Shown piece after piece: positions 8,275-15,921 of a DNA stretch of 64,000 nt (position 1 is its first letter; the number at the start of each line of letters is the position of its first letter). The translations under genes were made by a program, and so were the position numbers. Source of the DNA: Actinoplanes philippinensis. Lineage in GTDB: Bacteria > Actinomycetota > Actinomycetes > Mycobacteriales > Micromonosporaceae. The notes under the pieces are model-generated. The model saw only the letters and a list, made by a program, of their open reading frames with translations. It was not told the origin of the DNA and did not search any database. The stretch lies in contig NZ_FONV01000004.1 of assembly GCF_900113015.1 (NCBI RefSeq), positions 496,001-560,000 on the forward strand, given 5' to 3'.

Positions 8275-9312
8275 TCAGGGGCGGACGAGCACCTTGAGGC
8301 TCTCCCGGGCGGCCATCCGGCGGTAGCCGTCGGGGACCCCGGCCAGATCGGTGGTGACATCGAAGACCCGGCCGGGGTCGACCGCGCCGGAGAGGACGTC
8401 GGGCAGCAGGTCGGCGATGTAGGCGCGGGTGGGGGCGGCGCCTCCGGTCAGGCGGACGTTACGGAAGAACAGACTGCCGACGCCGACGGGGGCGTCCTCG
8501 TACTGCGGGACGCCGACCCGGCTGATCGTGCCCCCGCTACGGACGACACCGACGGCCTGGTCGTAGGCGGGGCGGGTGCCGACGGCTTCGATGACGACCG
8601 CGGTCCCGTGTCCGGCGGTGAGTTCGCGGACCGCCGTGATCCCCTCGTCGCCACGTGCCGCGACCACGTCGGTGGCCCCGAACTCGCGGCCGATTTCGGT
8701 GCGGGCCCGGTGGCGTCCCATCAGCACGATCCGCTCGGCTCCGAGCCGTTTGGCGGCCAGCACGGCCAGCAGCCCGACGGCGCCGTCGCCGATCACCGTG
8801 ACGGTCGAGCCGGCGGTGACGCCGCCGCGGACGGCGGCGTGGTGGCCGGTGCCGAACACGTCGGAGAGGGTGAGCAGCCCGGGGATCAACGCGGAGTCGG
8901 CGGCGACGGGCAGCCTGACCAGGGTGCCGTCGGCGTACGGCACACGGACGGCCTCCGCCTGCGCCCCGTCGGCGTCGCCGTAGCCCCAGATGCCGCCGTG
9001 GGCGCAGGAAGTGGTCAGGCCCTCGCGGCAGTAGTCGCAGGTGCCGTCGCTGAACACCCACGGGGCCACGACCAGGTCGCCCTTGCGAACGCTGGTCACG
9101 TCGGCGCCGATCTCCTCGACCACACCGATGAACTCGTGGCCCATCCGGGCGGGAGCGCCACCGGCCGGTCCGGTGGCGAACGGCCACAGGTCGGAGCCGC
9201 AGATGCAGGCGGCGGTGATCCGGACCACGGCATCGGCGGGGTGCACGAGCCGCGGATCGGGAACGTCCTCGACTCGGACGTCGCCGGCGCCGTACAGCAG
9301 GGTTGCATGCAT
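8275..9312 (-). CDS. Zinc-dependent alcohol dehydrogenase (MDR superfamily)
   Basis: A 345-residue medium-chain dehydrogenase. The N-terminal domain has the catalytic zinc ligands in CICGSD and GHEFIGVVEEIG, and the structural zinc lobe CDYCREGLTTSC. The NAD(P)-binding domain carries VIGDGAVGLLAVLAAK (GxGxxG) followed by GRHRARTEIGREFGA, where the arginine-rich segment after the second strand suggests NADP(H). The substrate is unknown. ATG 9312 has GAGGAG about nine bases upstream, so the longer frame to 9627 was rejected. The gene is divergent from an MmyB-type regulator and is likely its target, a common local arrangement. Confidence 0.9.
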   Translation of the reverse strand: MHATLLYGAGDVRVEDVPDPRLVHPADAVVRITAACICGSDLWPFATGPAGGAPARMGHEFIGVVEEIGADVTSVRKGDLVVAPWVFSDGTCDYCREGLTTSCAHGGIWGYGDADGAQAEAVRVPYADGTLVRLPVAADSALIPGLLTLSDVFGTGHHAAVRGGVTAGSTVTVIGDGAVGLLAVLAAKRLGAERIVLMGRHRARTEIGREFGATDVVAARGDEGITAVRELTAGHGTAVVIEAVGTRPAYDQAVGVVRSGGTISRVGVPQYEDAPVGVGSLFFRNVRLTGGAAPTRAYIADLLPDVLSGAVDPGRVFDVTTDLAGVPDGYRRMAARESLKVLVRP

Positions 9313-9448
9313 TTCGGTTCTGCTCCTCGAAAATGGGATCCGGTGGCACCCATGCAAGACCCGCCCCGGCGGCCGTTCCAGGCTCGGCTCATCGGGGGTA
9401 GAAACGCCACCCCCCTTGCCGGGCGGTCGCCGACGTACCGTGGGCGGC

Positions 9449-10360
9449 GTGAACAACCGCGTCGCCGTCCGTGAGTTCCTGATCAGCCGCCGAGCCCGCA
9501 TCACCCCGGCCCAGGCCGGGCTGCCCGGTGGCACCCGGCGCCGGGTGCCGGGGCTGCGGCGCGAAGAGGTCGCGGTTCTCGCCGGGGTCAGCACCGAGTG
9601 GTATACGCGGCTCGAGAAGGGCCACATCCGTGACGTGTCGTATGACGTCCTGGAGGCCGTGGCACGGGCGCTGCGCCTCGATGACGAAGAGCGGATCTAC
9701 CTGTTCGACATGGCCCGGGCCGCCCGGGCCGAGACGCCAGGCAGCTCCATGCGGGACTGCCGGGCCGAGGCTGCCGCGGTGGCGGAGCTGCCGGCGAGCG
9801 TGCAGTGGCTGCTGGACAGCATGACGCTCTCCGCCGCCTGGGTGACCAGCAGGCACCTGGACGTGCTGGCGGTCAACCCACTCGGCCGCGCGCTGTACTC
9901 GCCACTGCTCGAGAGCCCGCACAGTTTCGGGCCGGGCGCCGCAGGTGTGCACCCCAACATGGCCCGCTACCACTTCCTCTCCCCCGGGGCGCGGGACTTC
10001 CACGGCAAGTGGGAGGCGACGGCCGATGTTCTGGTCGGTCTGCTGCGCACCGAGGTCGGCCGGGCCCACTGCGATCAGGCGCTGCACGATCTCGTCGCAG
10101 AGTTGTCCGAGGCCAGCGGGGAGTTCCGCGCTCGCTGGCAGGCTCACCACATCGTGATCAACTACCGTGGGCCGAAGGTGTTCCGGCATCCGTTCGCCGG
10201 GCCGTTGACACTGGCCTACCACGCGATGCATCTGCCGATCTCGGTGCAGGAGGGGCAGATGATGAACGTGTGCACCGCCGAGCCCGGGTCCGCCGATGAG
10301 GAACGTCTGCGGCTGCTGGCCAGTTGGGTGGCGCCGTCGTCCGCCGGTCAACTGCGGTAA
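9449..10360 (+). CDS. XRE-family transcriptional regulator with MmyB-like ligand domain
   Basis: A 303-residue regulator. Residues about 8-80 form a helix-turn-helix domain (REFLISRRARITPAQAG, then LRREEVAVLAGVSTEWYTRLEKG), matching the MmyB group. The C-terminal domain contains VTSRHLDVLAVNPLGRALYSP and NMARYHFLSPGARDFH, the MmyB-like sensor region related to PAS folds that binds fatty-acid-like ligands in known structures. The GTG at 9449 is nearly leaderless: a TACCGT hexamer ends eight bases before it. It likely controls the divergent alcohol dehydrogenase through the 136-base shared promoter region. Confidence 0.9.
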   Translation: MNNRVAVREFLISRRARITPAQAGLPGGTRRRVPGLRREEVAVLAGVSTEWYTRLEKGHIRDVSYDVLEAVARALRLDDEERIYLFDMARAARAETPGSSMRDCRAEAAAVAELPASVQWLLDSMTLSAAWVTSRHLDVLAVNPLGRALYSPLLESPHSFGPGAAGVHPNMARYHFLSPGARDFHGKWEATADVLVGLLRTEVGRAHCDQALHDLVAELSEASGEFRARWQAHHIVINYRGPKVFRHPFAGPLTLAYHAMHLPISVQEGQMMNVCTAEPGSADEERLRLLASWVAPSSAGQLR

Positions 10361-10456
10361 GACGTTCACGCCGGGGGTGGCGTCGTGTCGGGCGCCGTCG
10401 CGGAGCACGACTCCGGCGGTGCAGCCGATATCAGCGATCACCGAGATCGTGTCACG

Positions 10457-10640
10457 GCCGACACCGAGCGGCCCTCTCACGGTTTGACTCCAGGACGAGG
10501 CCGACACCGAGCGGCCCTCTCACGGTTTGACTCCAGGACGAGGCCGACACCGAGCGGCCCTCTCACGGTTTGACTCCAGGACGAGGCCGACACCGAGCGG
10601 CCCTCTCACGGTTTGACTCCAGGGCGAGGCCGGCATCGGG
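10457..10640. repeat. Tandem 43-bp direct repeat array (four copies plus a decayed fifth)
   Basis: The unit begins GCCGACACCGAGCGGCCCTC and repeats exactly every 43 bases at 10457, 10500, 10543 and 10586; the fourth copy has one change (A to G near its end) and a fifth, starting at 10629, is strongly diverged. There are no spacers, so this is not CRISPR. Because 43 is not a multiple of three, each copy is read in a new frame, which argues against coding function. It lies in the 434-base gap between the MmyB regulator and the DUF3152 gene; outside the array (10361-10456 and 10641-10794) nothing else is recognised except the promoter region of the downstream gene. Confidence 0.93.
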
Positions 10641-10794
10641 CGGCCCGCCCCCGGGTCGCGGCCGACGCCGAGGGCCGTAACGGCTGGCCCGGCACCTCCT
10701 CGCCCCGGCCGACCCGGCGCTTCGTCGCCCTCCTGGCCAACCTCAGAAGGCTCTTGATCGTCAGGGATGCGAAGAACCCTGCGAACGGAGCGTA

Positions 10795-11586
10795 ATGAGA
10801 TCACGGGCGTACCTGTGGATAATCCTTGCCGCAGTCGTGACCGCGGCGACGACCCTCGCCGTGTTCGGCACCGTTCCCCGGCCGCTGTTCCGGGAGGCCC
10901 CGTCCCCACCGGCCGCGGCCGCATCCAAGCCGGCGTCCGTGCCGCAGCCCCGGGCCAGGGCCGCCACCCCGGATCGCATCACCTACCCGGCCGAGGGGCA
11001 GGGAACCTGGGTCGAGGCGGCACGGCAGAAGGACGCCCCGGCCGGAAGCGAGGGCCTGGTCATGCGGTATCGCGTCGCTGTCGAACGTGGCATCGAAGGG
11101 GTGACCGCGGACACCTTCGCCGAGAAGGTGACCACCACACTGGAGGATCCGCGAAGCTGGACGGCCGGCGAACAGTACCGTTTCCGCAGGGTCGGGCCGG
11201 GCCAGAGCGCCGATTTCGTCGTTCGCCTCGCCACCCCCGGGACCAGGGACGCGCTCTGCGACGGCGCCGACGGATACACGTCCTGCCGCAACGGCGCCAA
11301 CGTCGTGATCAATGTGGCCCGGTGGGTCAAAGGCGTTCCACGGTACGGTGCGCCGCTGACGGTCTACCAGCAGTACGTGATCAACCACGAGGTCGGTCAT
11401 CGGCTCGGCGAGTCGCATCAACGGTGCCCGCGCCGTGGCGGGCCGGCGCCGGTGATGCAGCAGCAGACCCTCGGTCTGCACGGGTGCACGGCGAACCCGT
11501 GGCCGTACCCGGACGGCAAACTGCACCAGGGACCGCTCGGCTCGTACAACGACCCGACCCCACCACGCGACCGAGGCCGGCGGTGA
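10795..11586 (+). CDS. DUF3152 family membrane-anchored metalloprotease-like protein
   Basis: A 263-residue protein with one N-terminal membrane segment (residues 6-25, LWIILAAVVTAATTLAVFG), then a Pro/Ala-rich linker (about 33-60) and an extracytoplasmic DUF3152 domain. The domain contains INHEVGHRLGESHQRC, a zinc-protease-like HExxH core followed by a distal His, plus paired cysteines (CDGADGYTSC and CPRRGG...HGC) that may form disulfides outside the cell. The family resembles metzincin-type proteases but its substrate is unknown. The ATG at 10795 has no strong ribosome site. The gene follows the 43-bp repeat array by about 150 bases. Confidence 0.85.
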   Translation: MRSRAYLWIILAAVVTAATTLAVFGTVPRPLFREAPSPPAAAASKPASVPQPRARAATPDRITYPAEGQGTWVEAARQKDAPAGSEGLVMRYRVAVERGIEGVTADTFAEKVTTTLEDPRSWTAGEQYRFRRVGPGQSADFVVRLATPGTRDALCDGADGYTSCRNGANVVINVARWVKGVPRYGAPLTVYQQYVINHEVGHRLGESHQRCPRRGGPAPVMQQQTLGLHGCTANPWPYPDGKLHQGPLGSYNDPTPPRDRGRR

Positions 11587-11634
11587 CCCACCCGATCGCC
11601 ACGCCGACTCTCCCGCTGGGGCCGCTCGACTCCC

Positions 11635-12021
11635 CTACCCCGCCATTTCGGCCTCGCTGCGCAGGATGCAGAACTCATTGCCCTCCGGATCGCCGAGGAC
11701 GACCCAGCCGGTGCCGTCCGGCTTGCGGAGGTCGGAGATCTCCGTGGCACCGAGCGAGATCAACCGGGCGAGCTCGCTGTCGCGGGTGCCGTCAGCCGGC
11801 CGCAGGTCGAAGTGAATACGGTTCTTGACCTGCTTGGTGTCCGGAACCTCGATGAACAGCACCCGGTGATGGCCGTCCCGCGAGGAGATCAGGCACTCCT
11901 CGTGGCCGGGCTCGTTCGGGTCGTCGGGATCCTCGGTGTAGTCGAGAACAGTCTGCCACCACCGGGACAGGGCGAACGCGTTGGCGCAGTCGACGGTGGT
12001 GTGAGAGATGTAGGCGGTCAC
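11635..12021 (-). CDS. VOC family (glyoxalase/bleomycin-resistance-like) protein
   Basis: A 128-residue protein starting VTAYISHTTVDCANAFALS, a common opening for this actinomycete VOC group. Conserved blocks include EPGHEECLI, RVLFIEVPD, KNRIHFDLRPADGTRDSE and GWVVLGDPEGNEFCILRS, matching the two beta-alpha-beta-beta-beta halves with His and Glu metal ligands. The enzyme activity of the group is unknown. The frame is open further upstream to 12129, but those residues are unlike the family and overlap the divergent gene, so GTG 12021 is preferred although GGAGG directly abuts it. Confidence 0.85.
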   Translation of the reverse strand: MTAYISHTTVDCANAFALSRWWQTVLDYTEDPDDPNEPGHEECLISSRDGHHRVLFIEVPDTKQVKNRIHFDLRPADGTRDSELARLISLGATEISDLRKPDGTGWVVLGDPEGNEFCILRSEAEMAG

Positions 12022-12110
12022 CTCCGGATCATTCCAGTATCGGCCGCTCCGGATGCCGGTAGGCCCGGTCACGGATATCGTCGGCGTTGGCCTTGATTGA
12101 GGTGATGCTC

Positions 12111-12664
12111 GTGAGCGGACTGCTCGCACAACAGTGGACCTCCGTGGACGGTTTCGTCGCCGGTGTCAACGGCGAAGCTGACGTGCTGGCCGCGGTCTCC
12201 GACTTCACCGGCTCGGAGACTCACAACGCCGCGCTGCTCGCCGACATCGACGAGGTGCTGCTGGGCCGGCGAACCTATGAGGCGTTCGCCGAATTCTGGC
12301 CGACCGCTGTCGACGAGCCGATGGCCGAACTGGTGAACGCCTGCCCAAGACGGTCTGCTCGACAACGCTGACAGCGGCGACGTGGGGTGAGCACGCGCCG
12401 GCACGGGTGGTGCCCGATCCGGTCGATCACGTCCGGGCGCAGCGGGCCGCCGGCGCCCGGATCATCGTCTGGGGCAGCGTCAGCGTGATGCGTGCCCTGC
12501 TCGCCGCCGGCGAAGTGGACGAGCTGGAACTGTTCGTCGCGCCGATCGCGCTCGGTGCCGGCACTCCCCTGCTGGCACCGGGCGCGGCTCCACTGCCGCT
12601 GCGGCTCACCTCCTCGGAGTCGTGGGCGGGTGGCGTGGTCCGGCTCCGCTACGCGATCGGCTGA
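12111..12664 (+). pseudogene. Dihydrofolate reductase/RibD C-terminal-like protein, interrupted by a one-base frameshift
   Basis: The first part (GTG 12111, with GAGG eight bases upstream) encodes SGLLAQQWTSVDGFVAG to AELVNACPRR and runs out at 12371. The second part, in another frame from about 12345 to 12664, encodes PKTVCSTTLT, then ARIIVWGSVSVMRALLAAGEVDELEL and LFVAPIALGAGTPLL, the usual second half of RibD-like reductases. Adding one base near 12341-12346, beside the run GCCTGCCC, restores a continuous protein of about 185 residues. This is either a true inactivating deletion or a sequencing error. Intact relatives are NADPH-dependent reductases of unknown substrate. The 3' end of this gene lies inside a 110-bp tandem duplication. 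Confidence 0.85.
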
Positions 12665-12945
12665 CCCGCCCCCACGAAACAACGTCGAGTGGCACGATCC
12701 GGCCCCGCCACCCCGTCAGCTGAACCGAGACCACCCGGCGCGGCACGATCCGGCTCCGCTACGCGATCGGCTGACCCGCCCCCACGAAACAACGTCGAGT
12801 GGCACGTTCCGGCCCTGCCACCCCGTCAGCTGAACCGAGACCACCCGGCGCGGCATCATCCGACCCCGCCACCCCGTCGACTGAACCGAGACCCACCCAG
12901 CGCGGCACGATCCGCCCCCGCCACCCCGTCGACTGAACCGGGCGC
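12639..12945. repeat. 110-bp tandem duplication with nested ~52-bp repeats
   Basis: Bases 12639-12748 are repeated almost exactly as 12749-12858 (four differences). The unit begins inside the last 26 bases of the RibD-like gene, so the second copy carries a duplicate of that gene's end with its stop codon. Within and after it, a 51-53 base element beginning GCACGATCCGGCCCCGCCAC recurs about four times (near 12692, 12802, 12853 and 12905) with increasing divergence. The remaining gap, 12946-13033, shows no gene. Confidence 0.9.
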
Positions 12946-13033
12946 ACGCGACGGTGCTGGATGGTGGGGAGCGGCGCTCACCCATAGCCGCAAGGGACGT
13001 TTGTTGGGGTTTCAACGCTGGCATCAGCGGTGG

Positions 13034-14002
13034 TCATTCGGCGACCGCCACGATGATCTTGCCAGCGACCCAGCCGCGGTCGAGACGGTCCAGGGCGGCG
13101 GGGGCCTCGTCGAGCCGGTAGATGTCGTCGATGACCGGGCGGATCCGGCCGGTGGCGACCATGGCCGCCAGCTCGGAGAGATCCTGGGGGTTCGGGCGGA
13201 CGGTGAGCGGGCGCACCTGGCTGCGGCCGGTGATCAGGGCTTTCACCATGCGGCGGGCCGGACCGAGCCATCGGCCGCCGGTGCCGACCGAGAGCAGCAG
13301 TGTGCCGCCGGGGTCGAGGACTCGCCGAAGTGCGGCCACCGGATAGTTGCCGGCCAGGTCGAGGATCACGTCGAACCGCTCCCCCGCCGAGCCCAGGTCG
13401 CGGCCCTCGGTCTTCTGATAGTCGATGATGTGCTCGGCGCCGAGCTTGCGGACCAGCGCGGCGTTGCGCTCGGCGCAGACTCCGGTGACGATCGCTCCTG
13501 TGGCGACGGCGAGTTGCACGGCGAAGGTGCCGATGCCGCCCGACGCGCCTGTGACGAGGAACCGCTGCCCGCCTGCGACACGGCGGACACCGGCCAGCGC
13601 GGTGCTGCCCGCGATCGGAAGCGCGGCGGCCTCGGCGAAGGTGACGCCGACCGGTTTTCGCGCGGCCAGGCCGGCCGGGACGACGGCATACTCCCCGATG
13701 GCGCTGGTGGCCTCGGCCAGCACCTCGTCGCCGGGCGTGAAGTCGCGGACGTCGTCGCCGACCGCTTCGACCCGCCCGGCGAGGGCCCGGCCGACGATGA
13801 ATCCGGGCCGCGGTCTTCGGAGGCCGCCGGCCAGGGCGCGGATGGCGAACGGCTCGCCGCGCAGCAGGAACCGGTCGGCGGCATTGAGGCCCGCCGCCTG
13901 CACCCGGACCAGGAGCTCGTCACGACTTGGCACCGGCTGGGGCACCTCGCGCAGGGCGACTCCGCCCGGTGACCCATACCTGCTCTGCACCAGCGCTTTC
14001 AT
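13034..14002 (-). CDS. NAD(P)-dependent alcohol dehydrogenase, quinone oxidoreductase-like (MDR)
   Basis: A 322-residue zinc-free medium-chain reductase. It begins MKALVQSRYGSP, has GLNAADRFLLRGEPF and GRALAGRVEAVGDDV in the catalytic domain, and a Rossmann motif FLVTGASGGIGTFAVQLA. No zinc-ligand cysteines are present, which is typical of quinone-oxidoreductase-like members. It is divergent from a TetR regulator with a double palindrome between the two starts, so it is very likely repressed by that regulator and induced by its ligand. Confidence 0.9.
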   Translation of the reverse strand: MKALVQSRYGSPGGVALREVPQPVPSRDELLVRVQAAGLNAADRFLLRGEPFAIRALAGGLRRPRPGFIVGRALAGRVEAVGDDVRDFTPGDEVLAEATSAIGEYAVVPAGLAARKPVGVTFAEAAALPIAGSTALAGVRRVAGGQRFLVTGASGGIGTFAVQLAVATGAIVTGVCAERNAALVRKLGAEHIIDYQKTEGRDLGSAGERFDVILDLAGNYPVAALRRVLDPGGTLLLSVGTGGRWLGPARRMVKALITGRSQVRPLTVRPNPQDLSELAAMVATGRIRPVIDDIYRLDEAPAALDRLDRGWVAGKIIVAVAE

Positions 14003-14017
14003 GATCTCCCGCCTCCC

Positions 14018-14045
14018 GCTTACGACGTAAGCTTACGCTGTAAGC
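14018..14045. promoter_or_regulatory. Paired palindromic operator, likely for the adjacent TetR regulator
   Basis: Two perfect 15-base inverted repeats overlap by two bases: GCTTACGACGTAAGC (14018-14032) and GCTTACGCTGTAAGC (14031-14045). Both have the form GCTTAC-N3-GTAAGC. They lie between the divergent starts of the MDR gene (14002) and the tetR gene (14097), the classical place for autoregulation and divergent control, and could hold two dimers on adjacent faces. Confidence 0.85.
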
Positions 14046-14096
14046 AAGTTTGCGGTATGGTCGGGCCGTCCCGCAACTCACCGGAGAACCGAAAAG

Positions 14097-14765
14097 ATGC
14101 CAACCTCACGAGCACCGCTCAGCACGCGGCGCGTGCTGCAGGCCGCCCTCTCGCTGGCCGATTCCGGCGGCACCGATGCGCTGACGATGCGCCACCTGGG
14201 TCGGCACCTCGGCGTGGAGGCCATGTCGCTCTACCGGCACGTCGCCAATAAGGACGCCGTCCTCGACGGGATTCTCGACATGGTCGTCAGCGAGATCGAT
14301 CTGCCCGAGCGACCGGGCGACTGGAAAGCAGCGATGCGCCACCGTGGCGTGGCCGCGTTCCGCGTGTTCAGCCTCCACCCATGGGCTCCGCCGCTGCTGA
14401 TGTCCCGCACCAACACGGGCCCGTCGATGCTGCGCTACATCGATTTCACCCTGGGAGCGCTTCGCGGCGCCGGATTCTCCTGGAGACTCGCCGACTACGC
14501 CTGGAACACCATGGACAGTTATGTGTACGGCTACACCCTGCGCCGCCTGGCCTTCCCGATAGCGCCCGCCGACTACGCGGAGACCGCCTCCGCCCACCAG
14601 CACCTGCTGGCCGGCGACCGCTACCCACACATGGCCGAGCTGACCCGGCAGGTCGCCGAGGGCCACCACCCCGGCGACCCCGACATCACGTTCGGCCTCG
14701 ACCTGATCCTCGACGGCCTCGAACGCCTCAGAGACACCGAGCCGACCGACCTGACCCCACCGTGA
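14097..14765 (+). CDS. TetR/AcrR family regulator
   Basis: A 222-residue repressor. Residues about 8-55 form the DNA-binding domain with ALSLADSGGTDALTMRHLGRHLGVEAMSLYRHVANKDAVLDGI, the LYRHV block being typical of the TetR-proper subgroup. The C-terminal ligand domain (from about 75) resembles the TetR_C type (DYAWNTMDSYVYGYTL). GGAGA sits about ten bases before ATG 14097. Its start region carries the double palindrome described separately, and the divergent oxidoreductase is its expected target. Confidence 0.9.
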   Translation: MPTSRAPLSTRRVLQAALSLADSGGTDALTMRHLGRHLGVEAMSLYRHVANKDAVLDGILDMVVSEIDLPERPGDWKAAMRHRGVAAFRVFSLHPWAPPLLMSRTNTGPSMLRYIDFTLGALRGAGFSWRLADYAWNTMDSYVYGYTLRRLAFPIAPADYAETASAHQHLLAGDRYPHMAELTRQVAEGHHPGDPDITFGLDLILDGLERLRDTEPTDLTPP

Positions 14766-14802
14766 AACCCGGCGGTCAGCGTTTGTTAGCTTATGCAGGC
14801 AG

Positions 14803-14887
14803 GTCCGGGTGGCGGAATGGCAGACGCGCTAGCTTGAGGTGCTAGTGCCCTTTATCGGGCGTGGGGGTTCAAGTCCCCCCTCGGACA
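14803..14887 (+). tRNA. tRNA-Leu (anticodon GAG)
   Basis: The sequence folds as a class II tRNA: acceptor stem GTCCGGG with CTCGGAC (one G-U pair), anticodon stem CTAGC/GCTAG around the loop TTGAGGT, giving anticodon GAG for CUC/CUU leucine codons, a long variable arm (TGCCCTTTATCGGGCG), and a T arm GGGGGTTCAAGTCCCCC. The 3' CCA is not encoded, as usual in actinomycetes. A weak promoter-like TTAGCTTATGC lies about 20 bases upstream. Confidence 0.96.
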
Positions 14888-14890
14888 CGT

Positions 14891-14946
14891 TAGCCCCCAC
14901 CAGAGTCATCCACTCAAGTGATGATTGTGGTGGGGGCTACCTGTTT
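14891..14946 (+). terminator. Intrinsic terminator of the tRNA-Leu gene
   Basis: A 12-base stem, TAGCCCCCACCA (14891-14902) paired with TGGTGGGGGCTA (14928-14939), with a further inner pairing TCATC/GATGA, is followed by CTGTTTT. It begins three bases after the tRNA end, which fits rho-independent termination. Confidence 0.9.
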
Positions 14947-15142
14947 TCGAGGTCAAGCGATTACATGACGACGGTCCCGACGTGATTGAGCAGATCTCCG
15001 GCCCGGCACCATGTTCCGGACCGCCAGCGGCACGGTGCCCGGGCGGCGATGCGGGAATTCCTTCGCGACGGCGATCTGGCCTTGTTCCACCAGGACGCCC
15101 GTCAGGGGTGGAGGTGCGGGACGGCCACTGCGCGGCCCCGGG
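14947..15142. other. Non-coding stretch downstream of the tRNA
   Basis: No gene with acceptable composition or start is visible in these 196 bases. The ends of tRNA genes are common integration sites, so I looked for a second copy of the tRNA 3' end, an integrase or transposase in the window and saw none. Confidence 0.4.
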
Positions 15143-15700
15143 TCAGGCCTCCCACCCGGCGACGGCGGCGCGGACCACGCCCTGTTCGGAGTCGGTCAGC
15201 AGTTCGGGCTCGGCGAGCAGGTGCGGGGCCGCTGCGGCGCGCTCGTGCTCCAGGCCGGGGCGGTCGAGCATGGTGAGGGCGGCGCGGCGGGCGGCCACTC
15301 GTACCACCGGGTTGGGGTGTTCGAAGTTTGCGGCGACCGCCGGATAGAAGGACGGGATCGCCTCGCGGACGGCGTCGGCGTCCGGCTCGTTGTCGAACTC
15401 CTCGAACTCGATGGCGCTGCCGGCAAGCACGTTCAGCCAGCTCAGCATGGCCGCCTTGCCCGCTTTGGTGCGCGGATCGGTCAGGACTGCGACGACGTAC
15501 CGCGCCGCCGGCAGCGTGGCCGAGTAGAGGTTGCCCTGGTGGGTCAGGTTCCAGGTCAGGGTGTGCATGGCCGCGGCGAAGCCGGCCGTCTCCCCGTTGA
15601 GGAGCGGCTGCAACAGGCCGGGCAGGTCCTCCGCGGAACCGTAGGCGTCTTCCAGATCCCCCCAGGCGGTGGTGGCGAGGATGTCTTCCGGTGTGGTCAC
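15143..15700 (-). CDS. Hypothetical helical protein with HEAT-like segment
   Basis: A 185-residue protein starting at GTG 15700 (VTTPEDILATTAWGDLEDAYG); the open frame upstream to 15952 is low-quality sequence overlapping the divergent carboxypeptidase gene. It is mostly alpha-helical with acidic surface segments, and the part FEHPNPVVRVAARRAALTMLDRPGLE looks like one HEAT-like helix pair. No ribosome site, signal peptide or catalytic motif is seen. It may be one of the many actinomycete HEAT-like adaptor proteins, but I do not recognise a family. Confidence 0.65.
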   Translation of the reverse strand: MTTPEDILATTAWGDLEDAYGSAEDLPGLLQPLLNGETAGFAAAMHTLTWNLTHQGNLYSATLPAARYVVAVLTDPRTKAGKAAMLSWLNVLAGSAIEFEEFDNEPDADAVREAIPSFYPAVAANFEHPNPVVRVAARRAALTMLDRPGLEHERAAAAPHLLAEPELLTDSEQGVVRAAVAGWEA

Positions 15701-15921
15701 GGAGACGCATGCTAATCGTTTTGATCTTGAGTGCCACATCTTGCGCAAAGAATGACCGTCGGTGAGCGGGCGCACGCAGCCAGGCACCGATTGATCGCGC
15801 TGGTACGTTGCGGCACAGATATGACCACATCGGCATGTTGACGGCCGCAGATGCATCGATGAATGTGAATCGGTAGCGGTCGGTGCTCGGTGACACCGGC
15901 CATCCCACGACCGAGGTGCCG

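Noticed and set aside
10457..10640. The 43-bp array as a CRISPR
   Set aside because: Units are contiguous with no unique spacers, there is no dyad in the unit and no cas gene nearby.
14891..14946. Insertion sequence end near the tRNA
   Set aside because: The inverted repeat is a compact terminator stem with a T run; no transposase or target duplication is present.
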